The notes beneath the pieces were generated by a model that saw only the letters and a program-made list of their open reading frames with translations, made no database searches and was not told the origin of the DNA. A stretch of DNA of 64,000 nt from Dermacentor variabilis (Eukaryota; Arthropoda; Arachnida; Ixodida; Ixodidae), in contig NC_134568.1 in NCBI RefSeq assembly GCF_050947875.1, positions 213,695,678 to 213,759,677 of the forward strand, in the 5' to 3' direction. Positions 38,573 to 51,675 of this stretch are shown here, piece after piece. The position numbers and the translations under genes are program-made. Numbering within the stretch: the stretch's first letter is position 1; every line of letters starts with the position of its first letter.

Positions 38573-39970
38573 ATTGGCCTCGAGCTCCATCACTGGAAAA
38601 GCTGGCGCCACCGTCGGCGTGACGTGCTAGGAGGGATCACGTGGACATAGCGGCCGCGTCGGCTGCTTCGGGCGCGCCGAAGCGAGCTGAAAACGAGTTT
38701 AAATTCCCTCGTACGCTGCGGTCCTCATTTAGTGGCGAAATTTTCCCACTTCGAGTGTCTCCGTTACAACGCTTCAAAGCACTACAATAGGTAGTGGCTG
38801 CCTTTGAAGGCACGCAACATATATGGTAGGCTACTGCTCGGTTCTGCAGGGCCGGACGCACGTAACGGAGGCCGGTGTCAGCCTTATTCACACGTAGCCG
38901 CAGGACAAGAAGCTGCGTGAAGCTTGGCTCGCGAAACATAAAACCGGCAAACAGTCATCGGCTACAACTCGGGTATGCAGCAAACACAGATGCGAGGAAG
39001 ATTTCTGCTACGGCGCCCGGTCTGCGATGTTCTGAAAACGCGCACTGGGACGCTCGCCCGAGTCCGCTGCCCGACTAATGTCATGACGGTTTGGTCTATG
39101 AACTTGTCGATGCTATAGATACTCGCAAGTTCAGTGGAGTGGAAAGGCAGCGGTAAGAAGCACATTTAAAAAAAGCATGGCATATGGTCATGTTTGTGTT
39201 ATGAATTAATGCACCGGATTACAAAAAAGGAGCAGCGGGAAATTGCACGCTGAGAACACCGATAAACATACAGTGCGACGCAACTCGAAAAATAATATTG
39301 AAAGGTCAAAGAATTTAGAAGAAAAAAAAAGATTGAATCGACGCGACGGGACATCACAGGCGTCGAAATCTCTACAATGAAATTATTTTTGAACAGCTGT
39401 AATAGCGCCCACGCAACAATGGTTGCTTGTATACTGTCAAATGCTCATATTCTGCGGCCTAAAGCTCATGGCACGGCGCGAAAACGCGCGCGCGGAGAAA
39501 GCGAAACAGTGCGCGGACAAGCATGCAGACGCGCAGTCGGTCACTGCGAATCTGCGCGATCGCTGCATTGAGGCTTCGTACTATTACGCTCCATTTAGTT
39601 ATACAAACACTATAAGAACATATTTCACATAGTTTGCTCTCAGCGTCTACCTACCTTTCACGCAAGAAGCCGGTTCGGGAGACTCCATCGCGGCGACCGC
39701 GCGCAGTGGCGTTCACTGTAAGTATTCGGTAAGGAGATAGCGTCTGTAAACGATTGTGTGCTTTCAGTTTGCCCAAGATTATTGTTTAGACAGTAAGAAA
39801 CTTCTCTTGTTTCGAAAGTACTTATAGAAATGTCCGGGAGAGCTCGCGCGTGGTGTTTTCAGTGAGCGCTGACAGCAAAACCTATGAGGAGCGCGCCGCA
39901 TGATCCCTCATACTACGCCAGCGAGGCGCTTCCGATAGATGGCGACTCCGTAACTCCTCGCCGCCAATAC
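38573..39970. mobile_element. GC-rich block with imperfect terminal inverted repeats
   Basis: The left end runs from TATTGGCCTCGAG to GAGGGATCACGTGG (38573-38645). The right end is the rough inverse, from CGCATGATCCCTCATACTAC to CGCCGCCAATAC (39896-39970). Similarity between the ends is patchy apart from the GGGATCAYG core and TATTGGC. The interior is rich in CpG with no recognisable frame. I favour an old DNA transposon; a CpG-rich promoter of an unseen gene is the alternative. Confidence 0.45.
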
Positions 39971-40456
39971 ACTAGGGGTTCACAAAAGTTTAGCTGTCAT
40001 TGGCTGGAAGCATGCAAAAAAAAACATGCCAGGCTGGGGCCCATGACAAATAAAATTGCATATTGTGAGCAGTTGCCAGAATTCTGTTTTAGGCAGTTTA
40101 TAAAAATTCAGTAATCCATAGTATTTTTTTTTCTTCACACGAAATGAGGATGGCTATGTATTGATTGGTGGCAATAGTTGCATGTACAATTAAACCATTT
40201 TTTTTTTATTCTGATTAAGATTGAGAACACCGCTTCATGGTAAGTGACAGGGATTTTACATCCCTAAAGCTGCATCTGGGCCATGAGCAGCAGCCTGGTT
40301 GAGGGCTCCTGATCGCCTAAGGTATTTGAATGTGCACCAGGATCTTGACACATGGATATTTTTGCATTTCTTTCTTACAAATGCAGGCGCCGGGAAGCAA
40401 ACTGGCAAATTTGCGTGAGTGAATCTCTGCTGCAGCAGCTTCATTTCAGGGGGGGG

Positions 40457-40585
40457 GGGGGGGGGTGAAATGCAAAAACACCCATGGTGTCAATTTCATT
40501 ATTGTGCATTAGGTGCATGTTAAAGGACCCCAGGTGGTCCAAATCAAATAGGAGTTTTGGCACGAAAAACCCCAGTCTTTTATTT
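40457..40585 (+). repeat. tRNA-derived SINE, second family, 5'-truncated copy 3
   Basis: Starts after a run of 17 or so Gs at 40449-40466 with GTGAAATGCAAAAACACCCA, then GGTGCATGTTAAAGGACCCC and TTTTGGCACGAAAAACCCC. The tRNA-like head is missing and the G-run stands in the position of the usual GATGGGGGCG. Confidence 0.7.
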
Positions 40586-40599
40586 TTTAAATTTGCATT

Positions 40600-43500
40600 C
40601 GGCAGCAGAGCACCATGTCCCACTGCAGTGGGTGCTAATGCAGCATTGCACAATTCTGCTATATCTACCACACCACACCTCTTGCTTGCTCTTGTTATGA
40701 ACAATGCATATCAATCGCACATCTGTAGGAAATTTTGCCACTGCTCGTTTAACTTCAACACAGTGTTTTGTCTCTTGCAAGCACTATACTTGGCGACTAC
40801 CTAAGAATTCACTACAAGCTCCACCCACAAAATCCTCACCTGCACCTCAGTTCTTCAATGCATGATTCCCAAGAGACTACTTTGCTCGCCTCTACCATGA
40901 TGTGACAGGAATGAGTGAGCCTAATTGTCTGGCATATCTATAAAAATTCACTGAGTTAGACAGCAGTGTAATTGCCACTGCATTCATAGGCTGTCGCCAA
41001 CTAGTGCATATTGTTAGCAAGAGGATGTTAATTGGACCGTTTCAAATGGCTCTACCAGTTGTTGCTGAAGCAAATGTCAGCTGCACTTTTGTGCCTTGCA
41101 GCTCATTTTGAGAAAACCTGCTCTGTTTAAAGGTGCGATGTGAAGCGGCTTTGAACATGTGAATGAGATGTGTTGTACTGCCATATGAGGGTGGGACCTA
41201 TGATGGTGCTTTATGAAATGCAGTGTCAGAAGCAACTTTCTACTAAGCTGTTGCCTTCTGATAAAGGATTTGCAAGTGGAGGACCTTGTGTGAAGCTATG
41301 CTGGTGCCCAGCAAAGATTAGTGGAATGAAGCTATTGTCACACATTGTTGGTTTGTTTATCAGTAAAGTGCCTAACTAATGTGACATGAACAGCTCAAGC
41401 ACTCCCCTTTCTTGCAAGGTCGAGTTACTTTGGATTGTCTTCACTAATGCAGATTAGGTGCATGACATATCGAACTTTTCAATGCTGCCACCACACTGTT
41501 GTGAATTATGTGCGGCAGCCATGCTGACCATGCTTGTAGCTGTTTAATAAGAGTTTGTATGTGCATTTCTCACACGAACATTTTGATTTGATGGAGTGCA
41601 AGCATCTTTTAGTAGGGTAAAAAAGAAACTTCAAAATGGATGCTTTGAAACATCACATGTTTCAGTGTTTCTGAGCAGCTATTTTGGACAGTTTTGGTGT
41701 TTTGGTGAAACTCTGAGCAAGTTTTGCTGTATAATCATGTTTGTTTGAACTGAAAACTGTGTAGCTTGCATCCTTTCCATTGTTTTCTGTTACTGCTGCT
41801 CCAAACCCGTAAAAGCTGCTGGAACTGCAAACACCCTGACGAACAGTGTGCTTAAATTCTTGTCGAGAGAGCTTGATGGCGAAGTAATCGGGATAAATAG
41901 GTTTGCTGTTTTTGAAGGAGACCCCCTGTTAAGAAGGCGGCTGTATTTACACCACACACCTTCCCTCCGCCTTTGTCCAGGTGCAGTACAGCAGGCGTGT
42001 TCTGTTGTTTGACGACTCTTAAAGTGGCCCTGCAACTACTTCTCTTCAAAACTGAGAATGTGCTGAAGTGAGCACAATGCCTTTCTAATTAACGTATTCC
42101 CACAGGAATGTTTTAGAAGAACCTACTATTAACGAAGATAGAAAAAGCACAATGTTTACTTTTGCCATTTCTCCTTAATATAATGTTTCTTCTCAACTGG
42201 GATGGTGCCAATAGCAGTGCCTTGCCTTTTGCTCCTTTTTGCTTTTTCTTATTTCCGTGTTGCATTTATGGTAGCCCTTCAATGTTGGCGTCTGACAAAG
42301 GAGAGCAACAAAGAAATGGTGACAGGATTGGTGGGATGTGTTGACTATGCTGCTGCTTGAGTTTGCTAGAAGTCTGGAGTGTTCTGTATGCATATGCATA
42401 ACCTTTCACTCAGGTGTATCTCATGATCGTGGAATATCGCCTAGTAGCTGGCATTTATTGGATGTCATACAGGTCCATGACAGCATAGACGGGGCATTAT
42501 AAGGGGGCCTTAAAAGCCATAGAAGAGAGCGAGCGATCTTTTATGCGAGATTGTGGGCTACCTGCTACATGCAGTGGAATAATATTTGTTCGCACATTCC
42601 TTACAGCACTGTCTACATATTGCAAACATTTTCTTATCCTGTTCAAAAAGCATTGCAGTGCCCTCATAACAGTGTATTAATTGTGTCATTGAATACCAGT
42701 GCATCGTGAATTCTGATAGATTGTGGCAGCATTCGTTTGCTTAACATAGATCTAAAATTTCATATGTGCATATTGTGTAGCTGAAAGATGAAATATATTT
42801 TTTTAACACTAAGAAAATAGCTGCCTTAAATTACATCATTCATGAAGCCATTATCAGTGTACAGGTGTGGTGGGTTGTGCTCATGGCTTCAGAAAATGAA
42901 AGCAGTAGAAGACATGTCTGCACTAAAGACTGGTAGCTGTAATGCTTACTTCAAGCATCCGGTAGGTGGTACCTAGATTAAAGAAAAATATAGAAACACA
43001 TGAAAATGACAAAACCAAGACGGAAAGAAATGCTTTATGACAGGTTGCATATTAGTCTTATAAAATCTAGGTGGTTTTCTTCGACCGGATTCTGTAATCT
43101 CGTGTCTGTCTGTCCATCTCTATGCACATGTGTTTGTTTCTGTTTTCGGTTTTGCCTTCCTTTCATCGGGGTATATATTTATTGTATGCTTGCAATAAAG
43201 CTTGGAAGTTGCTAGTAAGTGCCTTTCTCTTTTTTTCAAGTCCTGTCTCCAGTGCAAGTTCTCCTTCCTGAAGCCATATTCATGGTGACAGTAGTGCCTT
43301 AAGAGCTTTAGGTACGGCTGCTTATAGAACTATTTGGAAGGCAAGAGGAGACTGCATTTTGTTGTAGCAAAGGCCTGTAACCAAGAATCAAGAGGGCATT
43401 CTATGCGCATCTGTGTGCAATGATGCACTGAATCTCTTTCAGGCTACATGCCCAGGACATGAAGAAACAGTTCTCTCATTACTACTGTATGCGAAAAGCC

Positions 43501-46180
43501 TTCCTGAGCACCTGACAAGTGTAAATTGCAGTCCTATGCTCATGATATTTTGTCCCCACTGCTCTCATTTTGGCTGAGAATAGTAAAAAAAATGTTTCGG
43601 GCTTTAGGTCGCACAGAGTGAACAATTTTATTTGGCAGTCATTATATTCAGTGTAGTGTGTGTGAATATTGCTAGCAGAATGTCAGCAGTAAGTCAAACA
43701 CAGGAAGTGGCCTATAACCCACATAGATGCTCGGTACACCACAAACTGTTAGTTTAAAGCTGTACCAGCACATCATCTACTTTTCATTCCCCCCCCCCCC
43801 CTTTTTTTTTAATGAAAGTCATCTGAACCCTAAAACAATTGCCAAGCATCAGAGCACTCTATATGTACTGTTGTAGCTTTTCTAGAGCCAGTTTCTAGAA
43901 ACTTGCATCTATGTTTGCTTCCCTCCTGGATCATTTGTTGACTCTCTGGTGTCCCTGTGCATACTAATTAATTGTGCACCCTGATGGTGCACAGTGCATT
44001 GGTGTGCAGTGTGACATTCGTAGCTAGAGCTACCGAATAGTGTCGTGACAATAATTAGGTTCCTATGAAACGTTCTCTTGAAATCAGGGGCTCTGAATGG
44101 AGCGGCAGGGTGGCATGGAATGCTCTCTGTAAAAAAAAAAAAGAAACACTGGGTTTACAGTTTTTTGCAACCCTGCATCAATTTATTTTAAAAAATATAT
44201 GCTGGTTCTTGGATGAGTTTTTTTTTTCTTTCTTCTGTCTATTTCATTATTTCGGGTGTTTATTTTTTGATGGGCACCTCTTTGCCGGTGACCTCCTGAA
44301 CACAAATAATGTTCGTCTGAATCCCGCACTACCACGCACACGGAGAATGCAGCTATAATGTATGTCTTAGTGTTATGGCTCCTGCAGGGAGCAATCATTA
44401 ATAGCTTACTTGTTAAAACAAGGTATACTTAGTGTGTCAAAAGATAAGTGCTTTAGATAAATGGGTCACTATGTTCAGTAGGGGAAAAAGAAACTTGAGG
44501 ATCTCTGAAATGAAATGGTGGTTTGTCCCTAACAAAGGCCAAATTTATTCACAGTAATAGACAAAAGAAATAGTGGTGATTCTTACACTGAACTATTTGG
44601 GAAAAAACTAGAAACAAAAGCCCTTTCTTCCCTTTTTTATCCCTCAATTTATTTTTTTCAAACAGCCTGTGGCATATAGTGGGAATGTAACCTATTAAGT
44701 GGAATATCTCAAGAGGCAGGCATTACTTTCATGACAGACAATGTTGAGTTATCAAAGTTCCATTGACTAACTTTTTAGTTATCCACATTGAGGAACATGT
44801 AGTTTGAAGCTAGGCATCGCATTCATTAACAGGTATACTTTAGCACAACTTGAGGTATCCATCCCTGAAAGTTGCTATTAAATACAGAATACACCTGCTG
44901 TACACCAATCAGGTTATGAGCATTTGAGGGTCTTTTCATCATAAAAGGAAACTTTGGCAGTTTCTTACATATATGAACAAAATTTGTACTGTGTGTTCTC
45001 ATGTGAACTGTAGTCATGTATACCAAATTGTGGAGCTGAATGTTGTGGAGTTCTTCTGCAAACCAATTTTAGAGCTTGGTGTGCACATTCATGATCCCTG
45101 CCCTTGAGTGGGTGATTTTCATGTGGTCACCCAGTGCTTACCACATGTGATATCAGCACAGAAGCAGCCATAGAGTTTGTGTAGTTAGTTATACTAACTC
45201 TATAGGAATAGCAGCACTGGTGCTGAACTCTTCTGAAGTGGTTTTCAAATGTGTGAAAGGCTTTTGCCATGAGTGACTGTGTTCAGCTTATATGCGAGCA
45301 TAAAGGTTTCAGAAGCAATGTGACCTTCATTTTTTTATTTACCAAGATTCATGCGCCCCAAGAGCTTTTAAAATTCATTGTAGTTGAACACAGCTTGTAA
45401 ATTAAGTCACGACTAGCAGTCCTGTTCCTGCCGCATGCCTGCTCTGTAACATCTGGACTGACGTTGCAAGAAGCATGTCTCGGGGCTGCCTGGTACAGTT
45501 TGTGTTTTCTGCTTATTTAAGGTTACTTATGCATTTTTATAAGTATTTACTCAAAGAAAGTTTACACCCTTTGGTTTGTATCTTGTCCCCAAACAATAAG
45601 CATCATCTATCAGGCTTTGTGCGTGTTTTCCCCTTGAGAACCGTGCACTTGCTACTTTCCTGTCAAGAATGATGTGGCAATAATGTACATCCCGTTTGTG
45701 ACCTGGATGTACCGAGCACGCAGCATTGGAGAAAGCAAAGGCAAGCTAGATCGATGACGCCTGTTGTCTGGGAACAAGATAAGCTCCAAAGGGTGCCAAC
45801 TTCTTTTTTGTGTGTTCAACTATGCTAGCTTGACAGAAGGCACTTAATCTAAAGCTGCCACTTTGTCATAATGAAAATAATTGCTGGTATTTCCCTTTAG
45901 GAGTCTTGGGAGTTCTACACATGATGATTGGACTACATATAAATTTTATGTATATCTTTACACAATACTGCTTAAACTGTGCAGCAGCTTTCTTAGTTCT
46001 CAAACCCAGCTCGCGCACATATCTTAGTAGTTTGTACATATGTTACTTGAGGCCACAGGTCCCATCAGTTTGCTGGCTTGAAATAAACCACATTTGTGTA
46101 CTCATTTCAGGTTGTTCATCAGAGTTGTGGTCGGGCTGTCATGCATTTGATTTAGCAGCTCGCATTCCTTCATTGTCTTG
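40600..46180. other. Anonymous AT-rich intergenic sequence
   Basis: I see only homopolymer runs (C-run then T-run at 43791-43811), short chance frames and a possible family B terminus at 42018. No gene is recognised. Confidence 0.45.
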
Positions 46181-47840
46181 TTAACCCCTTTAAGGACGAG
46201 ACATACAGGGTAATCATTTTTAAGTTTTATGGAATTTTTAAAAACCTCCTGTTGCAGACAACATAGTTCTTGTCCTTGAGCAGGATTATTATTACACTAC
46301 TAGCACGAGAAGTTGAAATGCATATTGAACTAACTAACTTCTTAATTACGTTATGGCGCATATTGCAATTTACAAATTGTAGCCAGTGAGCTTGCGAGAT
46401 GTATCCGCTTGAAATTAATTTCCAGGATGGCATCAGTTACGAGCTATTTCCCAAAGTGTGGAAGGAAATACATGGGCGTTCCAGTTACTTTTGTGCTTCA
46501 ATGCGTAAAAGCGCACTTTGATAAAAAGTGGAACAGTGCATCTTAAGGAAAGTTTGATGGTGCATATCTTCAAACTGGTGTTATTTTGTAAATTCGTACC
46601 AAATGGATACGCCTTGTAAGCTCACCAGCTACAATTCTTAAATTGCAATATGTACCTAATATACCTAATTCAAAACATAATTAACTTTTGTTAATTAGTT
46701 GAATATATGTTTCTATTTCTCGTGCAAGTAATGTCCAGCTGTCTGAATAATCCATCTCAAGGACTAGAATTATGTTACCTGCAACAAGCTATCTTCAAAA
46801 ATTCCATAAAAAAAAAAATTATCATCCTGTACAAATACCTGCAAAAAGTTATTTTCCATCTATATGTGCCGAATTTACCGGGAGTAAGCATAATTAATGA
46901 AAAGAACAAAAATATTCTGCGGAAAAATTTTTTTAGCATAGAGGGGCAACCCCAGGCAAAAACTAAATGAGTGTTTCACCCCAAGCTTTGTTTGGAACTT
47001 GTACAGATAACTCTTGTCATAGCCCCTTCAGGTGCAAATTGTGAAGGACTCTATAATAAATGTGGCAAACTTGAGACTCAACTTATTCCAAGGCACTCAA
47101 CACTCCATTGCAAGAAGACAAGGTGGTAGGATAATGCTTTGTGCATTTTCTGATGAGTCATCATAATTAGAGTAATTAATAATCTAATTAAGTCAGTAAT
47201 GCTCCATTTTTGCATTAAAAATTCAATCGCAGGCTTGAAGTGTATGTACAATTTTATTATTGAGTGCATGCATTACGAGCAAAGAAAGATCAATTTTTCT
47301 CAGTTGCTGCCAGAACGACGTTACACGTCGAACGTCTCATCAAACGTGGTAGTACTTTCATCAGAGTGGCTGTCTGTAGCAGTATGGAGCTCATTGGAAG
47401 TGAAATCAAGGCATGTTGAGCATGCAGGGGTTTCAATTCTCCTGAAGCTCAGTGTCTGCTGCTTTTGGTTGGCCGCCATTCTAGAGAACTGGCCAAAACA
47501 TGCATCCACAAATATGGACCTGGCCGCCTGAAGGGGTTGTGTGAACTGTAGGTGTACATTGCATTTACTTTACATTATGTGCGTGATACTACTGCAGCTG
47601 GAATACTAGCATCCGTGTGCCTCCTCTGACTGTTCTTTCAAACGAAAGCGAGTTGCATGCCAAACTTCTTTCTCGTCATGTGGTCCCGCTCTAAACCAAC
47701 AAACAACACTTGCTGACTTGTCATTAAGTATTGGCCAAAGACATTTAGCCAGAAACTGTGTACTGAGTACCAAAATTCGGCAAGAAAAAAAAAATTTCTG
47801 GTGTGTGGCCTGTAGGCAATACTCATCCATAAAGGGTTAA
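46181..47840. mobile_element. piggyBac-like TTAA element with internal foldback
   Basis: The ends are TTAACCCCTTTAAGGACGAG and its inverse form CATCCATAAAGGGTTAA, with TTAA at both outer ends, as in piggyBac-related families. Within the left half, about 46200-46440 and 46580-46835 are inverted copies of each other. The right third has interrupted - strand frames (e.g. 47321-47509 and 47606-47830) that I cannot assign. Confidence 0.6.
46200..46835. repeat. Foldback: two arms of about 240-260 bp
   Basis: ATGGAATTTTTAAAAACCTC, GTTGCAGACAACATAGTTC and TCCTTGAG in the left arm recur as reverse complements near 46815, 46770 and 46755; GCAATTTACAAATTGTAGC pairs with the stretch near 46630. The arms are diverged, so the foldback is old. 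Confidence 0.7.
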
Positions 47841-50024
47841 TACACTTGTACAGTGGATTCTGTCTAAATGGAACTAGCCTAAATTGAAGTGCTAGGTAAG
47901 TGAAATTTTGGTACCGACTTCAGTTGGCTGCCTGTATGCATAATCACAAATTTTGGTTAAGCGGGGCTTCTTTTACTGTGGGCTCCAGTTAAATGGAACT
48001 TGGTCTGAAAATAATGCAACCCTCACCAGCTGTTACACGATACAAAACAGCAGCGCTACAAATACAGTATGAGGTGGTAACGCAAAGGGCAAGAGATAGT
48101 GATTCCATCATACTATATTCCCCTGCTGCGACGTCAATTACTCCTCCGTGGTTTTTGCTTAGCTTAACTTAATGTGCACCTTCTGCTGCCTGCCTTGTTG
48201 TGGACAATAAATTAGTGACTATAAAAAGGTGATAATCCTCACTGTGATGTACATCATCACAATGATTTTTTGCATTAAAGTAACTGCAATTGAGGTTGTG
48301 AAACGTAAGTTTATTGTGACAATAACCTGGATAGCTGTGATCCAGTGTGCACTACAGCATCAAGCCAGCTCTAAACAGCATGGAGTTGAAATTGTGCAGG
48401 AGCATGATGGATGCGCAGAATGTCTAGGCAACCTTTTGCTCTTCGGCATATCTTTTGCAAAATAAGCTACACATACTGAAGCTGGACACAGTTATGCCCT
48501 TTCTTGCATCCCAGCTTAATAACAACACACAACACTTTTAAAATAAAGCATTATTCAAAGGTTTTTGTGCCCCTTGCATAAATGAAACCTTGAATAAAGG
48601 GAATGCTCGTTCCCTTTCATTTGGCTTTCATCAAAGTGGGATGTACTGCATTTGAAACGTGCATGTATTTTAGGGAAGAGCTTGTTTCTCAAACAAGTTT
48701 TCTTCTGCAAATTTTTCTGAACACATTCTGTAAAACTTACCAGAGTATAAAACGGTAAAGCACATGTGTGACATATTTTTCAAATGGACATGTTATGTGC
48801 AAAAATGTGGCATTGCAAGAAAATGTTATAAATTTTGTATGTGCATTTTTGGGAAGAACTTGAGAAAGGGCAAGGATTGCACGTGGAAAGTCTTCATCTT
48901 TTAAACATTGCTTGTTTTTGCAAGCTTGTGAATGTTATCTGAGCATGCCCTTTCACGGCAGCACATGTGCAACTTTAACCTTCATGTAGATGGTGCATAG
49001 TGTACTTTTGTTGCTTAAGTTTACAATCGAGTATGTATAACTTATTTATACTGCATTTCCAACAGAAAATTTTAGCGGGGCAGAAATACAGATGGACAGT
49101 TCTTTTAAATAGAATAGCAGAAAGTGAACATAACAAATTGCAGATACACTAAAATCGGCAAATAACATGATAGCATGCATCAATATTGCCTCGGTATACT
49201 CTAAACAAGCCAAAAATGTTACTGTGAGTTGTAAGACTCAACTGTTATTCCAGTCATCGACAGTTTGGGGAAGAAAAGAATGTTCTAAACCAATTGCTTG
49301 CTCCATTAAAAAGAGTTATTGCAAGATCATGTCTTGTAACACAGTCCATTGAAATGGCATTAATGGCTGACCTGGCTCAAATTCCTTGGCTGATATTAAA
49401 GCTGTATTTTAATCTGCCACTATAAAGCAAGGCCTTATATCCCCCGCATCTGCAGCTAAGCTTAAGTGCAGGGAGTGATACAGTATAAACTAAAATTAGC
49501 CTTTTATCAATTTTTTATGAAGAGTTGATACCCAATTGTTTTACTGGAAAACAATGCCACACGAACTTGTCGAAACGATATTGCAAAATCGGACGTCTTT
49601 GCACTCATGCCATCCAGTGTGGTGTGACCACCTTGGCTAGCTGACAGAATGTGGTGGTGCATGCGCACAGCAGAAGCTAATGGGGGAATCTACAATGCCA
49701 TTTCAACCACTTGTATGATTTTCCACCAATTCAAACACAAATAAGCTTTTCATAACACCAATGGAAATAAGACCTGGCAGATTGAAATGCAGGAGACCGT
49801 TTTACTGGGACTGCACCACCATGACGTAGCAAATGGGAAGTTGTAACTAGGCATGTGTCAAAGAGGTTCAACTGTATTCTTGTAATTGTAGATAATGACA
49901 CTGCTAGGCTTGTGCAAAATGTTCCAGATAATTTTGCATGCAGACACTGTTTATAGTTACTGTGCACCAGTATGTGGTCCTGCATTTACCAGCTTGCTCG
50001 GGATACTTTTTTCATAGCAACATT
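47841..50024. other. Anonymous AT-rich intergenic sequence
   Basis: Possible weak inverted ends (CAGTGGATTCTGTCTAAATG at 47853 against CATCAAAGTGGGATGTACTG at 48632) hint at a decayed TIR element. Otherwise nothing is recognised. Confidence 0.35.
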
Positions 50025-50602
50025 CGCATAAATCCTACAAGTGTTTTTGAAGTCTGGCTGCATGTCACTTTGAGATGCACGGGCACATTTTCTTCAGAAC
50101 ACAAGGGTAAATAGAAATTGTTACAACTTACCATAATTTCCTTGATTGCAAGCATGCTCCCTTCAACCACCTTTTTTTTTAGGTGGTGTGCTGTTGGTTT
50201 TAAAGTGCTAGTGCCATGCACAGGTGTGCCTTATTGCAAAGGATGGCATGGAAAGAAGGAACGTGGAATGCTTAGTTTGAGTAAATACAGGACATAGCGC
50301 TCAAGCCATCACCAAGATATGCCAAGTTGTTTTCCAGTACACTTGGTATGCTTTGACTCTTGGCTGTGGCATACGAACACATATGAGAGCCTTTATAGAG
50401 CACTTAGAAGCACTGAGGTTAAGTAATTCACATGTTTTTTATGACATGCATAAATATAACGTTCAGGCAACAGCAAATAGTGGCTGTAAGCAACCTTTCC
50501 TTGCTTTTTTTATTTTTGGTTTAAAATATGTAAGTATGACACTAAAAGCAAGTTGTGGCATGTCTACTATTGACCACCGTGTCCCTAAAGAATACCAACA
50601 TC
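50025..50602 (+). repeat. Left arm of a 579-bp nearly perfect inverted duplication
   Basis: From CGCATAAATCCTACAAG to CTAAAGAATACCAACATC; the reverse complement is 50956-51534. By eye only a handful of differences exist (e.g. CACGGGCAC against CATGGGCAC, ACACAAGGG against ACGCAGGGG, and T-run length). Confidence 0.95.
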
Positions 50603-50955
50603 TCGGCCAAGGCATAGTGAACATGTCACACGAGTGTCAACTATAATCTTCTGTGCATTATGCGATTTTGTACCTGTCTTTCAAAACCAGCTGCTGTCAA
50701 TTTTGCAATGTTCAACACCCTCGCAAAGCAGCACTACAGTAAAAAAAAAAAAAAAAAAAAAAAAACGCCCTTGCTGCACAACATTGCCTGCATTGGCAGT
50801 TATTGTGGTGCGATGCATGCTGCGTGATCACACGTGACAAAGAAAAGTTTGGCATATGTACTTATTTTACAGCAACCCGCATCCCTGGGGTTCTAAACTT
50901 TCAGAAGCTGTGCACCCACGCACTAAAACACAAGAAGACTTGGCATGCAGTTTAC
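50603..50955. other. Spacer of the inverted duplication, with an A25 run
   Basis: A 353-bp single-copy spacer containing 25 consecutive A residues at 50741-50765 and no other feature. Confidence 0.9.
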
Positions 50956-51534
50956 GATGTTGGTATTCTTTAGGGACACGGTGGTCAATAGTAGACATGC
51001 CACAACTTGCTTTTAGTGTCATACTTACATATTTTAAACCAAAAATAAAAAAAGCAAGGAAAGGTTGCTTACAGCCACTATTTGCTGTTGCCTGAACGTT
51101 ATATTTATGCATGTCATAAAAAACATGTGAATTACTTAACCTCAGTGCTTCTAAGTGCTCTATAAAGGCTCTCATATGTGTTCGTATGCCACAGCCAAGA
51201 GTCAAAGCATACCAAGTGTACTGGAAAACAACTTGGCATATCTTGGTGATGGCTTGAGCGCTATGTCCTGTATTTACTCAAACTAAGCATTCCACGTTCC
51301 TTCTTTCCATGCCATCCTTTGCAATAAGGCACACCTGTGCATGGCACTAGCACTTTAAAACCAACAGCACACCACCTAAAAAAAAAAGGTGGTTGAAGGG
51401 AGCATGCTTGCAATCAAGGAAATTATGGTAAGTTGTAACAATTTCTATTTACCCCTGCGTTCTGAAGAAAATGTGCCCATGCATCTCAAAGTGACATGCA
51501 GCCAGACTTCAAAAACACTTGTAGGATTTATGCG
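50956..51534 (-). repeat. Right arm of the inverted duplication
   Basis: Reverse complement of 50025-50602, from GATGTTGGTATTCTTTAGGG to GTAGGATTTATGCG. Arms and spacer together span about 1.5 kb. Confidence 0.95.
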
Positions 51535-51560
51535 TGTATATGTCCACAAATAATTGAAGA

Positions 51561-51675
51561 GCAAAACGAGAACAAGGTGAAAGCAGGAGCCGTTTCGATA
51601 AGTGGACTTGTCTTCTTCAAGACAAGTCCACTTCTCGAAACGTTGGCTCCCGCTTTCACCTTATTCTTGTTTTGC
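51561..51675. repeat. Foldback repeat with arms of about 55 bp
   Basis: GCAAAACGAGAACAAGGTGA to AAGTGGACTTGTCTT on the left pairs with AAGACAAGTCCACTTCTCG to TTATTCTTGTTTTGC on the right, with a few mismatches. It begins 26 bp beyond the right arm of the inverted duplication. Confidence 0.9.

Noticed and set aside
42018..42506. A further family B TTAA element (GTGGCCCTGCAACTACTT start)
   Set aside because: The right end (AAGGGGGCCTTAA) is in the wrong orientation to pair with the start; only a fragment can be argued.
50353..50646. A 97-residue protein matched by a near-identical frame on the other strand at 50867-51205
   Set aside because: The identity comes from the inverted duplication; the frame has no family signature or splice context.
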